Part shown: one piece after another, positions 9,493 through 19,166 of the stretch
Layout: each line of letters starts with the position of its first letter
Position numbering within the stretch: position 1 is the first letter of the stretch
From: JANNMJ01 sp031425525
Lineage (GTDB): Bacteria; Bacteroidota; Bacteroidia; Cytophagales; Hymenobacteraceae
Assembly: GCA_031425525.1 (NCBI GenBank)
Contig: JANPJM010000072.1
Coordinates: 1 to 64,000 of the forward strand
Direction: 5' to 3'
Length of the DNA stretch: 64,000 bases
The notes under the pieces: generated by a model
What the model saw: the letters and a program-made list of their open reading frames with translations, nothing else
Database searches by the model: none
Told to the model about the DNA's origin: nothing
Made by a program: the position numbers and the translations under genes

Positions 9493-9633
9493 AGCCGCCG
9501 GCGCCACCGCCGCTACCGCCGCCGCCCATCGACCTCAAACCGCTACTGCGGCGCCTGCGCAAGTACGAACACGAATTAGTCCGGCTCCAGTGGCAAATCA
9601 CCGCCCTCGACGCGCAGGCCACCTGCTGCTGAA
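9493..9633 (+). pseudogene. 3'-truncated gene fragment abutting IS remnant
   Basis: A proline-rich stretch followed by a helical segment (IDLKPLLRRLRKYEHEL, then VRLQWQITALDAQ) reads in one frame up to a TGA at 9631-9633. That stop is formed by the first bases of the IS end. No start codon is visible in frame, because an in-frame stop lies at 9465. I take it as the remnant of an unrecognised gene cut by the insertion. Confidence 0.4.
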
Positions 9634-9839
9634 GTGGTCGAGGTTTGCCGGACAGAATGGGGACTTTTCTTTCCCGATGACTCCCCAACACCCATAGGCC
9701 TATGGCCCATCGCCCGCTGGATACGCGGCGCAAATACGACAAGGCCTTTAAGACCGAAGCCCTGCGCCTGACGGCCGAAAGCCGCTCGACGAGTGCCGCC
9801 GCCCGTCAGCTACGACTCGTTCGCCGAGCGTGCCCCTAA
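9630..9839 (+). mobile_element. 5' remnant of an IS3-family element (TIR plus orfA start)
   Basis: It begins with TGAAGTGGTCGAGGTTTGCC, matching the terminal inverted repeat of the complete IS at 10665-11888. It continues into an orfA start at 9702 (MAHRPLDTRRKYDKAF, then EALRLTAESRST) that parallels the OrfA of the complete copy. The frame ends at 9839 after 45 codons and IS similarity stops near 9825. It is a different, older copy because many positions differ. Confidence 0.75.
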
Positions 9840-9860
9840 CGAAGGCGTTTCCCCGTGGGA

Positions 9861-9882
9861 ACGCCAAGCTCCAGCTTGGCGC
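9861..9882. repeat. Palindromic aagctcCAGCTTgg-type repeat
   Basis: The short perfect palindrome gccaagct/ccagcttggc follows the IS remnant. The same core (ccaagc..gagcttggcgttacg) occurs at 35641-35665, so this is a dispersed REP-like unit. Confidence 0.5.
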
Positions 9883-9886
9883 ATCT

Positions 9887-10048
9887 TCACGGTTCCAAAA
9901 ACTCTTTGGAATAAAGGGCGCTCCACTCGGCCACCTCCTGCGTGAGGTCGTTGGCAATGGCCTCGCCGAGGCGGCGATTGAGCGGGCGGAGGTGTTTGCG
10001 GAGTAGGCAACGGTCGTCTTTCGAAGCTGTAGGGTTGAGCTTCTTCAC
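9887..10048 (-). pseudogene. Short reading frame resembling a sulfotransferase C-terminus
   Basis: 53 codons from a GTG at 10048 preceded by AGGAG at a good distance. The AGGAG overlaps the stop of the gene at 10059-10619. The protein contains LLRKHLRPLNRRLGEAIAND, followed by TQEVAEW. That is reminiscent of the last helix of sulfotransferases (x-L-x-x-x-x-P-x-N-x-x-L...W), whose catalytic parts are absent. It could be a genuine small protein translationally coupled to its neighbour or a decayed tail. Function unknown. Confidence 0.4.
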
Positions 10049-10058
10049 TGACACGCTC

Positions 10059-10619
10059 CTACTTCGTAGGGCGGTAAGCTTGGGCCAACTGCCCAAACTC
10101 CTTGCAAAAACGAATCAGGTCTTCGCCAATCACGCCACCCCAAGGCGACTCAACCGAAATAATGGCATTGCCACACCGGAAATATCGATGCCTGAGCCAA
10201 ACATAACCTACGTTTCCTTCGAACCCACACGGCTTTTGTCCTTCATCATCACCTCGTGTTTTTAAGGATCGTTTTATCAACGAGTCGAGCAGCGCCAGAT
10301 GGTGCACTGTTTCCTCCTCAGTGGGAAACTCGTATGCTTCGAAGACGACCCTGGAGATGGATTGTCGAGGCTCGCGCCACACCTTTCTCCAAACGGGGCC
10401 TTTGTAAGGCAGAAAGGTTGTATCGCAACGCTTATCATCCCACGGATGCAGCGCATTGGACTTGGGATGAGCGATAACAACCCATTTTTCAACTCGGAAC
10501 TTGTATTTCGTCGCCATTACTGGCTCAGCTCTAGCATAGCGCGCCTGCCACTTTATGGTAGGCTGCGCCAATACCAGTACAGGCCAAAGTAGAATTACTA
10601 ACAGATAGTAGCGCCTCAT
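10059..10619 (-). CDS. Hypothetical exported protein
   Basis: 186 residues. I choose the ATG at 10619 because it gives a clean signal peptide (MRRYYLLVILLWPVLVLAQ); the longer reading frame upstream runs into the IS. The mature part has no family I recognise. It contains VVIAHPKSNALHPWDDKRCD, three Cys, and a Trp/Arg-rich stretch (PVWRKVWREPRQS). The IS left end lies only 45 bp upstream of the start, so the native promoter has probably been displaced; expression may depend on outward transcription from the IS. Confidence 0.7.
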   Translation of the reverse strand: MRRYYLLVILLWPVLVLAQPTIKWQARYARAEPVMATKYKFRVEKWVVIAHPKSNALHPWDDKRCDTTFLPYKGPVWRKVWREPRQSISRVVFEAYEFPTEEETVHHLALLDSLIKRSLKTRGDDEGQKPCGFEGNVGYVWLRHRYFRCGNAIISVESPWGGVIGEDLIRFCKEFGQLAQAYRPTK

Positions 10620-10716
10620 AGCCCCCGAAGATAACTGCCGCTTCCTCGCCGCGCCCTGCGGACGTGAGGTGGTCGCGTTCGGCCGGACAGCATAGGGGCT
10701 TATCTTTCGTTGTGCC

Positions 10717-11025
10717 ATGGCACAACACCCCGATCCGGTCCAGCGCCCACCGCTCAAGCGGCGCAAATACGATGCGGCTTTCAAGGCCGAAGCCCTGCGG
10801 TTAGCCGGCGCCAGCCGCTCCACCCGGTCCGCCGCCCGGCAATTAGGCATCAGCGAGAAACTCCTCTACCGCTGGCAGACGGCCCAGACCGTGGCCGAGG
10901 TGGGCAGCGTGGAACTGGCGCGCGACCCGGAGGTGAAAGCCCTGCGGGCGGCCAAGAAGCGGCTGGAGCAGGAGGTGGACATTTTAAAAAAAGCCTTGGC
11001 CATCTTCAGCCAGCCGACTCCATGA
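10717..11025 (+). CDS. IS3-family transposase OrfA (HTH protein)
   Basis: 102 residues. The HTH region reads KRRKYDAAFKAEALRLAGAS, then AARQLGISEKLLYRWQ, typical of the IS3 OrfA DNA-binding domain. A leucine-zipper-like helix follows near the C-terminus. The tail contains the run A AAA AAA G (10986-10993) in the phase required for -1 programmed frameshifting into orfB, giving the OrfAB transposase. The OrfA stop overlaps the OrfB start as ATGA. Confidence 0.9.
   Translation: MAQHPDPVQRPPLKRRKYDAAFKAEALRLAGASRSTRSAARQLGISEKLLYRWQTAQTVAEVGSVELARDPEVKALRAAKKRLEQEVDILKKALAIFSQPTP
10986..10993 (+). promoter_or_regulatory. Programmed -1 frameshift slippery site (A7G) in orfA
   Basis: The zero frame reads TTA AAA AAA GCC, so A_AAA_AAA fits X_XXY_YYZ. 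A -1 slip moves ribosomes into the orfB frame (positions divisible by three), where no stop intervenes before orfB. This is the standard IS3-family mechanism for making OrfAB. Confidence 0.7.
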
Positions 11026-11875
11026 GCGTCTACCGCTATATTCACCAGCAGCAGGCGCAGTATCCTGTTCGTCTGCTCTGCCAGCTGTTGGGCGCCTCGG
11101 CCAGCGCCTACTACGCCTGGCAGGCCCAGCAACGCCAGCCGGCGCCGGTGCCGGCCGTGGAGGCGGTGGTCGTGGCGACCTTTCACGCCCATGCGGGGCG
11201 TTACGGTACTCGCCGCTTGCAGCGCGAGTTACGGGAGCGGCCCACCAGTCCCTACCAGCTCGGGCGTCAGCGCCTGGCGGGGATTCTGCACCGCCATGGC
11301 TTGCGGGCCCAACAGCCGCGCGCCTTTGTGACCCAGACGACCGACTCGACCAGTCTGCTCCCTCGGCGCCCGATCAGGTCTGGGTAGGTGACAGTACGTA
11401 CCTGCCGCGCCAAGGCGGGGGCTGGTTTTACCTGGCGGCCTGGCTTGACCGCTGCACCCGTCGCGTGGTGGGCTGGCAGGTGCGCACGACGATGCCGGCC
11501 GAGCTGGTCAGCGAAGCCCTGCGCCGGGTCTTGGTCGTGCGCCGCCCGGCGGCGGGGCTGATCGTGCATTTCGATCTGGGCAGTCAGTACACCTCCGACG
11601 ACTTCCAGCAGCTGCTCACCCGTCACAAGGCCGTCGCCAGTATGAGCCGCAAGGGCAACTGCTACGACAACGCCCACGCCGAAGCCTTTTGGAGTCGGCT
11701 CAAAACCGAATTGCTCGACGGCGGGGCCTTTCCTGACCTGGAAACGGCCCCGCTAGAACTCAGCGCCTACATCGCCTACTACAACCTCACCCGCCGCCAT
11801 TCGGCCCTCGATTACCGCTCCCCAAACGACTTCGAAGCCCATATGCTAACCAAGTCCCAAATCTGTCCGGCTTAA
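11022..11875 (+). pseudogene. IS3-family transposase OrfB (DDE integrase core), frameshifted
   Basis: The first part reads MSVYRYIHQQQAQYPVRLLC with the IS3 HTH_21-like region (GRYGTRRLQRELRER). The frame breaks near 11350-11385. The integrase core continues in another frame (APDQVWVGDSTYLP, HFDLGSQYTSDDFQ, NCYDNAHAEAFWSRLKTE). The three DDE acidic residues are present, the first lying after the break. The break separates the N-terminus from the catalytic core, so this copy is probably inactive unless it is a sequencing error. It ends ...ALDYRSPNDFEAHMLTKS. Confidence 0.85.
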
Positions 11876-11888
11876 CCCGACCACCTCA

Positions 11889-12114
11889 GCCGTTGCCGGC
11901 CGCGTCCACCGCAATAGCCTCACCGCTCTGGCCGTTGGAGTTGCCGCCGCCGTAGTTGGCCCACGTGCAGGTGCCGGTGGCGCCGTTGAGTTTGGCGATC
12001 AGCACGTGGCCGGTGAGGGTCGGCAAAGTCAGCCCGCCGAAGGTGCCGCCGCTGGTGTAGCCGGTGATGAGTGGGTTGCCGTCGAGGGCGATGGCTTGAC
12101 CGGTGTTGTAGCCG
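11889..12114 (-). pseudogene. Fragment of an SBBP-type beta-propeller repeat gene
   Basis: Open in one minus-strand frame with neither start nor stop: QAIALDGNPLITGYTSGG, then HVLIAKLNGATGTCTWANYG and EAIAVDAAGNG. These are the repeat motifs of SBBP/beta-propeller T9SS-exported proteins. One end is cut by the IS right end, the other runs into intergenic repeat DNA. Confidence 0.7.
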
Positions 12115-12188
12115 TTTGGCCGGCTACTTCTGGTACCGGCACGAGGTTCTTAGTGCGGATTTAGCGTCTATGGACGTGCGGCAGGTAG

Positions 12189-12258
12189 TTGGTGCGCGGG
12201 TCTCCGGCCCACCCACAGTTCTCCGCCGCCGTGGGCGGGCCGGAGACCCGCGCACCAA
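12189..12258. repeat. Long palindrome of the gcgggtctccggccc family
   Basis: The arm ttggtgcgcgggtctccggccc and its near-perfect complement (ends at 12258) enclose about 26 nt. The core recurs in the spacer at 33575-33674. Confidence 0.75.
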
Positions 12259-12348
12259 CCCGTACACCGACCCTAAATCTGCTCTAAATACCCCAATCGC
12301 TTCCAGACTCCGCTGCCAAAAATTCGATAACCGAATGACTAGGAATAC

Positions 12349-12381
12349 AAAAAAAGCCGCTGATAATCAGCGGCTTTTTTT
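12349..12381. terminator. Bidirectional rho-independent terminator
   Basis: A-run, 8-bp stem (agccgctga/tcagcggct), 3-nt loop, then T-run, so it works on both strands. It lies 100 bp beyond the stop of ettA. Confidence 0.85.
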
Positions 12382-12412
12382 GCGTTTATAACCGTATTGA
12401 CTTGCGGTTTTG

Positions 12413-12469
12413 CTGTTCAAATCCCGCAGAGATGACTTTCGAGAAGGCATCCCTGCGGGATTTGAACAG
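12413..12469. repeat. 17-bp perfect inverted repeat downstream of ettA
   Basis: ctgttcaaatcccgcag (12413-12429) and its exact complement (12453-12469), with a 23-nt loop, 12 bp after the ettA stop. It may protect the ettA mRNA 3' end or act as part of termination together with the next hairpin. Confidence 0.7.
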
Positions 12470-12481
12470 TAGCAACTTATC

Positions 12482-14152
<1,671 letters not shown>

Positions 14153-14210
14153 GGGAAATGGCTCGAAAAAGAAGGAGATTCGGAAGTAAAACGTGCCTTT
14201 TCAGGCTTCG

Positions 14211-14218
14211 CAAAGGTA
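14211..14218 (-). promoter_or_regulatory. TACCTTTG -7 box for ettA
   Basis: Perfect match to the Bacteroidota -7 consensus TAnnTTTG on the minus strand, 58 bp before the ettA ATG. The -33 region has only a GTTG 22 bp upstream, so the call rests on the -7 box. Confidence 0.5.
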
Positions 14219-14401
14219 ACGGCCGGCACCGCCGCCCCGGCAACCACGAGCCACCAAACCGGTTATGCCGGGGTGTTACCAGTAGGAGGCGCGCGCGTGC
14301 TTGGCCGTTGCGCCCTATACTTGTACTGTGGAAGCTTTCCGACCGGGATCGCTCCACAGTAAAATCTCCATTCTCCCCACTCTCTACCGACTACCATCAC
14401 G

Positions 14402-15730
14402 ATGACGATGACGATGGCAGACCAAGACCGGGCGTTGCTGGCTGAGGCCCGCCGCTATGGTTTCATCCAAGGCCAGGAAGTTTGGCTCCAGCCGATTGCC
14501 GCCCTTGGCCACCCCGCGCGCCGCGTAGGCGCCGTGCGCACCACCGAAGACGACGCGCTCCTGTACTTCGCCCGCCGCTTCGAGGCGCAGTACCGCGCGA
14601 AGGTCGAGGACGTAATCCGGCGCTACGAAGCGACCGAGGACAACAAGAACGCCTTCCTGGTGAAGGTGTTGCACCTGAAGGAAATCACGGGCTCGTTCGA
14701 TGCGCTCGGCGATTATGAGGCGCTTCACCAGCGGCTGACTGATCTGGAGGACGAGATCACGCAGAGCATTGCCCGCAACCGCGAGAAAAACCTCGCCACC
14801 CGCTACCAACTCATCGAGCAGGCCGAAAGCATCCGCGACTCGTCGCTGTGGAACGAAGCCTCGCTCGAATTCAAGAACCTGCGCGATGCCTGGGTGAAAA
14901 CCGGCGCCGTCGACCGAACGTTGGCCGAGGAGTTGGAAGCGCGTTTTCAGAACGCCCTCGAAACTTTTCATCAGCGGAAAAAAGATTTTTACAAGGAGAA
15001 GCACACGGCGCAGCAACGCGCCAAAGACCGGTACAAGTCGCTCATCAACGAGTCGAATCGGTTGAAGGAATCGTCGGATTGGGAAAACACCACGCGCCGG
15101 CTCAAGCAGATTCAGCAAGACTGGAAAGACGTGGGCGGCGGCCTCTCGCGCAAGCACGCCAACGAAATGTGGACGCGCCTGCGCTCGGCCCACAACTATT
15201 ATTTCGAGCGGCTGCAAAAGCACATCGCCGAGCAGCGCACGCTCAACCCCACGCCTTCGCCCGATGATATTCTGGAGCGTAAGCGCGAGTTGGTGCGCCA
15301 GGCCGGGCTCTTGCTCGATATGCCCGCCCAGGATGCCATCCCCGCGACCAAAGAACTGCAAAACAAGTGGAAGGTGAGCGGCACCGTGCGCGGCCCCGAA
15401 TCGGACAGGGTGTGGGAGCAATTTGTGGTGGCCTGCGATAAAGTATTCGAGCAGAGCGCGCTCGAACACTTTGTGCGCAAGCAAAACCCCGACATCAACG
15501 ACGACGAACCCACCGCGCAGGGTAAGGCTCGCTTGGCAGCCCTACGCGATTTTTTGGCCCACGACGAGGCCGAACTGATCACGCTGCGCGCCAACCTGGA
15601 CGTGTTGGCTGATACGCCCGCCAATGAGGCGTTCAGAACGATGCTGATCGGCAAAATCAGAGCTTTAGGGCGGAAAATCCGCTCTAAAACCGAACTACAG
15701 GATTTGGTGCGCGAGCGCTACGAACTGTAA
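14402..15730 (+). CDS. DUF349 domain-containing protein
   Basis: 442 residues starting in a run of repeated ATG-ACG codons (14402-14420), so the exact start among four ATGs is uncertain. It is almost entirely helical and highly charged. It has several DUF349 three-helix units, each with a W-(x)-DA/VG pattern: SLWNEASLEFKNLRDAW, SDWENTTRRLKQIQQDWKDV, DRVWEQFVVACDKVF. DUF349 proteins are conserved in Bacteroidota; molecular function unknown. It is divergent from ettA with a 250-bp spacer. Confidence 0.9.
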   Translation: MTMTMADQDRALLAEARRYGFIQGQEVWLQPIAALGHPARRVGAVRTTEDDALLYFARRFEAQYRAKVEDVIRRYEATEDNKNAFLVKVLHLKEITGSFDALGDYEALHQRLTDLEDEITQSIARNREKNLATRYQLIEQAESIRDSSLWNEASLEFKNLRDAWVKTGAVDRTLAEELEARFQNALETFHQRKKDFYKEKHTAQQRAKDRYKSLINESNRLKESSDWENTTRRLKQIQQDWKDVGGGLSRKHANEMWTRLRSAHNYYFERLQKHIAEQRTLNPTPSPDDILERKRELVRQAGLLLDMPAQDAIPATKELQNKWKVSGTVRGPESDRVWEQFVVACDKVFEQSALEHFVRKQNPDINDDEPTAQGKARLAALRDFLAHDEAELITLRANLDVLADTPANEAFRTMLIGKIRALGRKIRSKTELQDLVRERYEL

Positions 15731-15774
15731 GCGCGTTGGTATCGGCTTTTTTACGGGTTGGTCTGTTATATACG

Positions 15775-16644
15775 ATGAACAGCTTTTCGTTGATCTCGCG
15801 CCGATGGCCGGCGCCGCTTTTGGCCGTGGGCATGGCGGCGCTGCTGCTGCCGGCTACCGCGTCGGCGCAGTTTGGTACGCGCCCCGATGCCACCCGGCCG
15901 AGTGCTCACTTGGGTATCACGACGGGCGTGGCCGCTACGTGGCTCGTGGATAACCGACTGCTCGAAGACCCCAACTACCTCGATGTGCAGACCTACCGGC
16001 GCGCGCCCATCGGCATCACGTTCGGTTACCACTTCAACGACCGCAACGGCGTGCAGGTGGAAGCCGTTAAGACCATGCAAGGTGCTGATTTTCAGATTCG
16101 TGCCAACGACGACGACGAAACCCGCCTCGGCACCAAAAACGTCCGCCTGACGTATTGGTCGGTGCCGGTGCTGTTTAAATACACGTCGGGCGCCGCGCGC
16201 CGCACGCGGTTCGAATTTCACGGCGGGCCGCAATTCAATTTCCTGAGCAGCGCGTCGGATATCAATCGCTACGACCGCGCCGGTTTGTTGCGCGTGGTAC
16301 AGGGCAAGACCGACATCACCGAAATCAACACGCGCAACAGCGGACATCTGGTGAAGGCCGGCACCCAAGCGCAGTTCGGCCAACAGAACGACTACCGCAA
16401 TACCACTTTTTCGGCGGTGTTTGGGATGGGGGTTGAGGTGAAAATCGTGGGGCCGCTTTACGCCTCGGCGCTCGTGCGCGGCTCTATCACGGTAAACGAA
16501 CTCAGGAGCGATATCGGCACCGAGCGTGTCAAGAAGTTCGGCTACGAAGCCAAGCGCCAATCGGCGTTATTGGGCGGGCAAATCGGGCTGCACTGGCAAT
16601 TCATTTCGCCCGAAGAAGGCCACCCCAAAGACCGGCCGTACTGA
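15775..16644 (+). CDS. Outer membrane beta-barrel protein (porin-like, OMP_b-brl_2 type)
   Basis: 289 residues. I chose the ATG at 15775, which gives a signal peptide (MNSFSLISRRWPAPLLAVGM ... ATASAQ). The mature part shows alternating beta-strands: HLGITTGVAATWLVDN, GITFGYHFNDRNGVQVEAVK, LTYWSVPVLFKYTSGAARRT, GMGVEVKIVGPLYASALVRG. This is the pattern of small Bacteroidota outer-membrane barrels; substrate unknown. It starts 44 bp after the DUF349 gene and may be co-transcribed with it. Confidence 0.85.
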   Translation: MNSFSLISRRWPAPLLAVGMAALLLPATASAQFGTRPDATRPSAHLGITTGVAATWLVDNRLLEDPNYLDVQTYRRAPIGITFGYHFNDRNGVQVEAVKTMQGADFQIRANDDDETRLGTKNVRLTYWSVPVLFKYTSGAARRTRFEFHGGPQFNFLSSASDINRYDRAGLLRVVQGKTDITEINTRNSGHLVKAGTQAQFGQQNDYRNTTFSAVFGMGVEVKIVGPLYASALVRGSITVNELRSDIGTERVKKFGYEAKRQSALLGGQIGLHWQFISPEEGHPKDRPY

Positions 16645-16714
16645 GCCCGGCGCGGTGGGGCACGGCAAGAAGTTTGCGCCGCGCCCCGTGCCGGGCCAAC
16701 CCGCCGAAGGGCGC

Positions 16715-16722
16715 TACATTTG
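16715..16722 (+). promoter_or_regulatory. TACATTTG -7 box for the DUF2795 gene
   Basis: Perfect TAnnTTTG, 60 bp before the ATG at 16782. No TTTG lies at the normal -33 spacing. Confidence 0.4.
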
Positions 16723-16781
16723 CGCCCCCGTACGCGGTTTCTCTTATCATTTCGTTTACTTCCGCAGCAACCCTCTCTCCA

Positions 16782-17003
16782 ATGTACTGGACTCTCGAAC
16801 TCGCCTCCTACCTCGAAGATGCTCCGTGGCCTGCCACCAAAGATGAGCTGATCGACTTCTCTATCCGTTCGGGCGCGCCGATGGAAGTCGTGGAAAACCT
16901 GCAAGCGCTGGAAGACGACGGCCAGCCGTACGAATCCATCGAGGAAGTCTGGCCGGATTACCCGACGAAAGAAGACTTCATGTTCAACGAAGACGAGTAT
17001 TAG
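16782..17003 (+). CDS. DUF2795 domain-containing small protein
   Basis: 73 residues starting MYWTLELASYLEDAPWPATK. It has an acidic C-terminus (PDYPTKEDFMFNEDEY). It matches the DUF2795 fold: a short helical protein common in Bacteroidota, with ELIDFSIRSGAP resembling a nucleic-acid or protein-binding helix pair. Function unknown. The ATG is chosen because the conserved motif begins immediately. Confidence 0.85.
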   Translation: MYWTLELASYLEDAPWPATKDELIDFSIRSGAPMEVVENLQALEDDGQPYESIEEVWPDYPTKEDFMFNEDEY

Positions 17004-17010
17004 AAAGAGC

Positions 17011-17081
17011 TGCAAGCGCGAAGCCGTAAGCTGCAAGCCTACAGGTTAGATGCTTGCTGCTTACAGCTTGCCGCTTGCCGC
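17011..17081. repeat. Inverted repeat of gctgcaagc words
   Basis: agctgcaagcgcgaagccgt...agctgcaagc is followed by the complementary gcttgctgcttacagcttgcc. The right arm overlaps the proposed start of the ABC ATPase gene, so the spacer may have reshaped its 5' end. Related ttcaagc words occur in the pheT insert. Confidence 0.55.
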
Positions 17082-17839
17082 TCATTGTCGAAAATCTGGT
17101 CGCGGGGTACGCGCCTTCTGCGGAGGGCGCGCTACTCCGCGACCTTTCGTTTACCGTCGGCCAGGGCGAATTGCTGGGTGTGGTAGGCCATAATGGCGCC
17201 GGCAAATCGACGTTGCTGCGCATCCTCACGGGCCAGTTGCGTCCGCTTGCGGGCCGGGTGCTGCTCGCTGGGCAGCCGCTCTTGCCCGACGCGGCGGCGC
17301 GCGGGGCGCTCGTATGGCTGCCCCAGCGCACCGAGGTGCGCACCGCCGTGCCCGTGCGGGCGCTGGTGCTGATGGGCCGCTACCGCCATAAGCACTGGTT
17401 CGACGCGTGGGCGCCCGCCGATTATGCCCGTGCCGATGCTGCCCTGGCGCGTTGCGGGGTGGCGCACCTGGCCTCGCGCGACTTCACGACGCTTTCCGGC
17501 GGCGAACAGCAACTCGTCTGGCTCGCGCAATTGTGGGCGCAGGACGCGCCGTTGTGCCTCCTCGACGAGCCCACGCAGCAGCTTGATGTGTACCACCGCC
17601 GCCGTGTCTTCGACCTGCTCGCCGATTGGGTGCTGGCCGAAGGACGCACCGTAGTGGTAGTAACGCACGATTTAGCCAACCTCGCGGCGCTGCCGCCCAC
17701 GCTGCCGGCTACGTTGCTCAATATCTCGCCCGAGGCCGGGGAGGCGGCGCGTACGGTGCCGCTGACGGCGGCGGCGGTACGCGCGGCGCAGGCGGTTCTG
17801 GAGGCGGGGAGCGGGGTGGGGGATAGTGGTACGCGGTGA
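17075..17839 (+). CDS. ABC transporter ATP-binding protein (FecE/heme-iron type)
   Basis: About 254 residues from a TTG at 17075 (TTG CCG CTC ATT GTC: PLIVENLVAGY). Another TTG at 17054 would add 7 residues, and there is no ATG. Walker A GHNGAGKST, signature LSGGEQQL and Walker B LCLLDEPTQQLD are intact, as is the H-loop VVVTHDLANL. The Q-loop region (LVWLPQRTEV) and overall pattern resemble iron-siderophore/heme/B12 importer ATPases, and FecE-like proteins often sit next to permease and binding-protein genes. None is present here, so its partners are elsewhere. Confidence 0.82.
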   Translation: MPLIVENLVAGYAPSAEGALLRDLSFTVGQGELLGVVGHNGAGKSTLLRILTGQLRPLAGRVLLAGQPLLPDAAARGALVWLPQRTEVRTAVPVRALVLMGRYRHKHWFDAWAPADYARADAALARCGVAHLASRDFTTLSGGEQQLVWLAQLWAQDAPLCLLDEPTQQLDVYHRRRVFDLLADWVLAEGRTVVVVTHDLANLAALPPTLPATLLNISPEAGEAARTVPLTAAAVRAAQAVLEAGSGVGDSGTR

Positions 17840-17860
17840 GCCGAAAATTACCGAGTATTC

Positions 17861-17974
17861 TGTCATTGCGAGGAGGTTTGGAGCCTGCCACGAGCGAAGC
17901 GTGGTGGACGAAGCAATCCGGCGAATGCCGCCGTGTAGCTCGCGCCGGATTGCTTCGCTACGCTCGCAATGACA
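17861..17974. repeat. tgtcattgcgag palindromic repeat, copy 1
   Basis: Starts tgtcattgcgagg and ends cgcaatgaca, with internal gaagcaatcc / ggattgcttc arms. It can fold into a cruciform-like hairpin of about 110 nt. A second copy lies at 21866-21972. This family is widespread between genes in Bacteroidota genomes (general knowledge). Confidence 0.85.
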
Positions 17975-17988
17975 GAACCAACGAGAAA

Positions 17989-18747
17989 CTAAGAACTCCC
18001 TCGCCACAGCGCTTCGGCGAGCAGAAGGTCGTCGGGAGTAGTGATTTTGATGTTTTCGTAGGCTCCCGCGATGAGTTCGATGGGGTGGCCGGCGCGGGCT
18101 ACCACGGTGGCGTCATCGGTGAGGGTGGGGTCGTGGTTGTCGGGGGGAACGGCGGCGTAGGCGGCGCGCAGCGTGCCGAGCGGGAAGCATTGCGGCGTTT
18201 GAATAAGCCGGAACGCGGCGCGGTCTTCCGCCACTGACTCGCCGGTGGTCAGCACGCGCCGGATAGAATCTTTGAGCGGTACGGCAGCTACGGCAGAGCC
18301 ACGCTCGGCTGCCACGCGGTAGGCTTCGGTAATGACGATGGCCGGCACGAGAGGTCGCACACCGTCGTGGATGGCCACGAGCGCCGTGTCGGGGGCGCCG
18401 GTTTCGGCGATGACCGCCAGCCCGGCCCGCACTGATGCCAGCCGTGTCGGGCCGCCGCCGACCACTTGATGCGCGGGCGCATCAGCGAAATCGGTCAGTA
18501 GCGCCTGCCAACGCGCGTGTTCGGCGCTGGGGAGAACCACGATGCGTTGCGCTCCGGGCGCGGCTTCGGCGAACCGGCGGAGCGTGCGCAGCAGCACGGG
18601 TTCACCGGCGAGGAGCAAGAATTGTTTGGGGATGGCGGCGCCCATCCGTTGGCCGGAGCCGCCGGCGACTAGCAGAGCGAAGTGGAACGACGAATGGGCG
18701 CTGGAATCAGCAGAGAAGGGCAGTCCGGCGGCGGGGTGCATACGCAT
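17989..18747 (-). CDS. ispD: 2-C-methyl-D-erythritol 4-phosphate cytidylyltransferase
   Basis: 252 residues. It transfers CMP from CTP to MEP in the non-mevalonate isoprenoid pathway. The nucleotide-binding glycine loop LLVAGGSGQRMGAAIPKQF, the VPLKDSIRRV and RLIQTPQCF motifs and NIKITTPDDL near the C-terminus are diagnostic. The N-terminus is about 20 residues longer than typical (MRMHPAAGLPFSADSSAHSS). The ATG at 18747 sits exactly 4 nt after a TAGCTTGG box, suggesting a leaderless mRNA. Single gene, convergent with the ABC ATPase. Confidence 0.95.
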   Translation of the reverse strand: MRMHPAAGLPFSADSSAHSSFHFALLVAGGSGQRMGAAIPKQFLLLAGEPVLLRTLRRFAEAAPGAQRIVVLPSAEHARWQALLTDFADAPAHQVVGGGPTRLASVRAGLAVIAETGAPDTALVAIHDGVRPLVPAIVITEAYRVAAERGSAVAAVPLKDSIRRVLTTGESVAEDRAAFRLIQTPQCFPLGTLRAAYAAVPPDNHDPTLTDDATVVARAGHPIELIAGAYENIKITTPDDLLLAEALWRGSS

Positions 18748-18751
18748 GACG

Positions 18752-18759
18752 CCAAGCTA
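18752..18759 (-). promoter_or_regulatory. TAGCTTGG -7-like box 4 nt before ispD ATG
   Basis: One mismatch to TAnnTTTG. The gap to the start codon is the same as for the HNH and Fur-family genes, so transcription could begin at the ATG. Confidence 0.4.
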
Positions 18760-18788
18760 CGGCGCTGAGCGGTTTGTCGCGGTAGGGT

Positions 18789-19166
18789 CTACAGATTCTC
18801 GGCGTACTCGCGCAGTACAGCCCGCGCAATAGCGAGGTTTGTCTCGCGTGAGTTGACGGCCAAATAGATAAACTGCCGGCCATCTTTTGAGAGTTTCAGC
18901 AAGTGGAGTTGGGTATTGAGAGTAATGAGGATGTCCTCAATCGATTCGCTCGTAAGCTTGAGGGCCTGCATAGCTTTCTGCTTCTGACGAACGACTTCGG
19001 TGTTATAGGCCGCCGCCGTTTCCGGGTTGAAGGCCGGGTTGTTGGAATGACTTGCCAACGCCATGCCCGATTCTACATCGACTACGGCCACGGCAATCAG
19101 GCTGGGCAGATCGGTAATAATACTCTGGACCACTTGGCCCGCTTTGGAATTGGAAGAATACGCCAT
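18789..19166 (-). CDS. Roadblock/LC7-like protein
   Basis: 125 residues from the ATG at 19166; a longer frame upstream is not supported because it runs into the spacer. The pattern SIITDLPSLIAVAVVDVESG, then MALASHSNNP, and a C-terminal LLKLSKDGRQFIYLAVNSRE fits the roadblock/LC7 alpha-beta fold (MglB-like), which often acts as a GTPase regulator. Similarity by pattern only. It resembles the neighbour at 19370-19912 and the two are probably duplicated partners. Confidence 0.65.
   Translation of the reverse strand: MAYSSNSKAGQVVQSIITDLPSLIAVAVVDVESGMALASHSNNPAFNPETAAAYNTEVVRQKQKAMQALKLTSESIEDILITLNTQLHLLKLSKDGRQFIYLAVNSRETNLAIARAVLREYAENL

Larger units (their letters stand above)
10665..11888 (+). 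mobile_element. IS3-family insertion sequence, complete ends, 1224 bp
   Basis: Ends are TGAGGTGGTCG...CGACCACCTCA, i.e. about 26-bp imperfect terminal inverted repeats with TG...CA tips. It carries orfA (10717-11025) and orfB (from 11022) in the IS3 arrangement with orfB in the -1 frame. No target-site duplication is evident (flanks ...gacg and gccg...). That fits later rearrangement or deletion, since the two sides carry unrelated gene remnants. Confidence 0.92.

Noticed and set aside
11350..11385. OrfB break as a second programmed frameshift
   Set aside because: No slippery heptamer at the break and IS3 elements frameshift only at the orfA/orfB junction.
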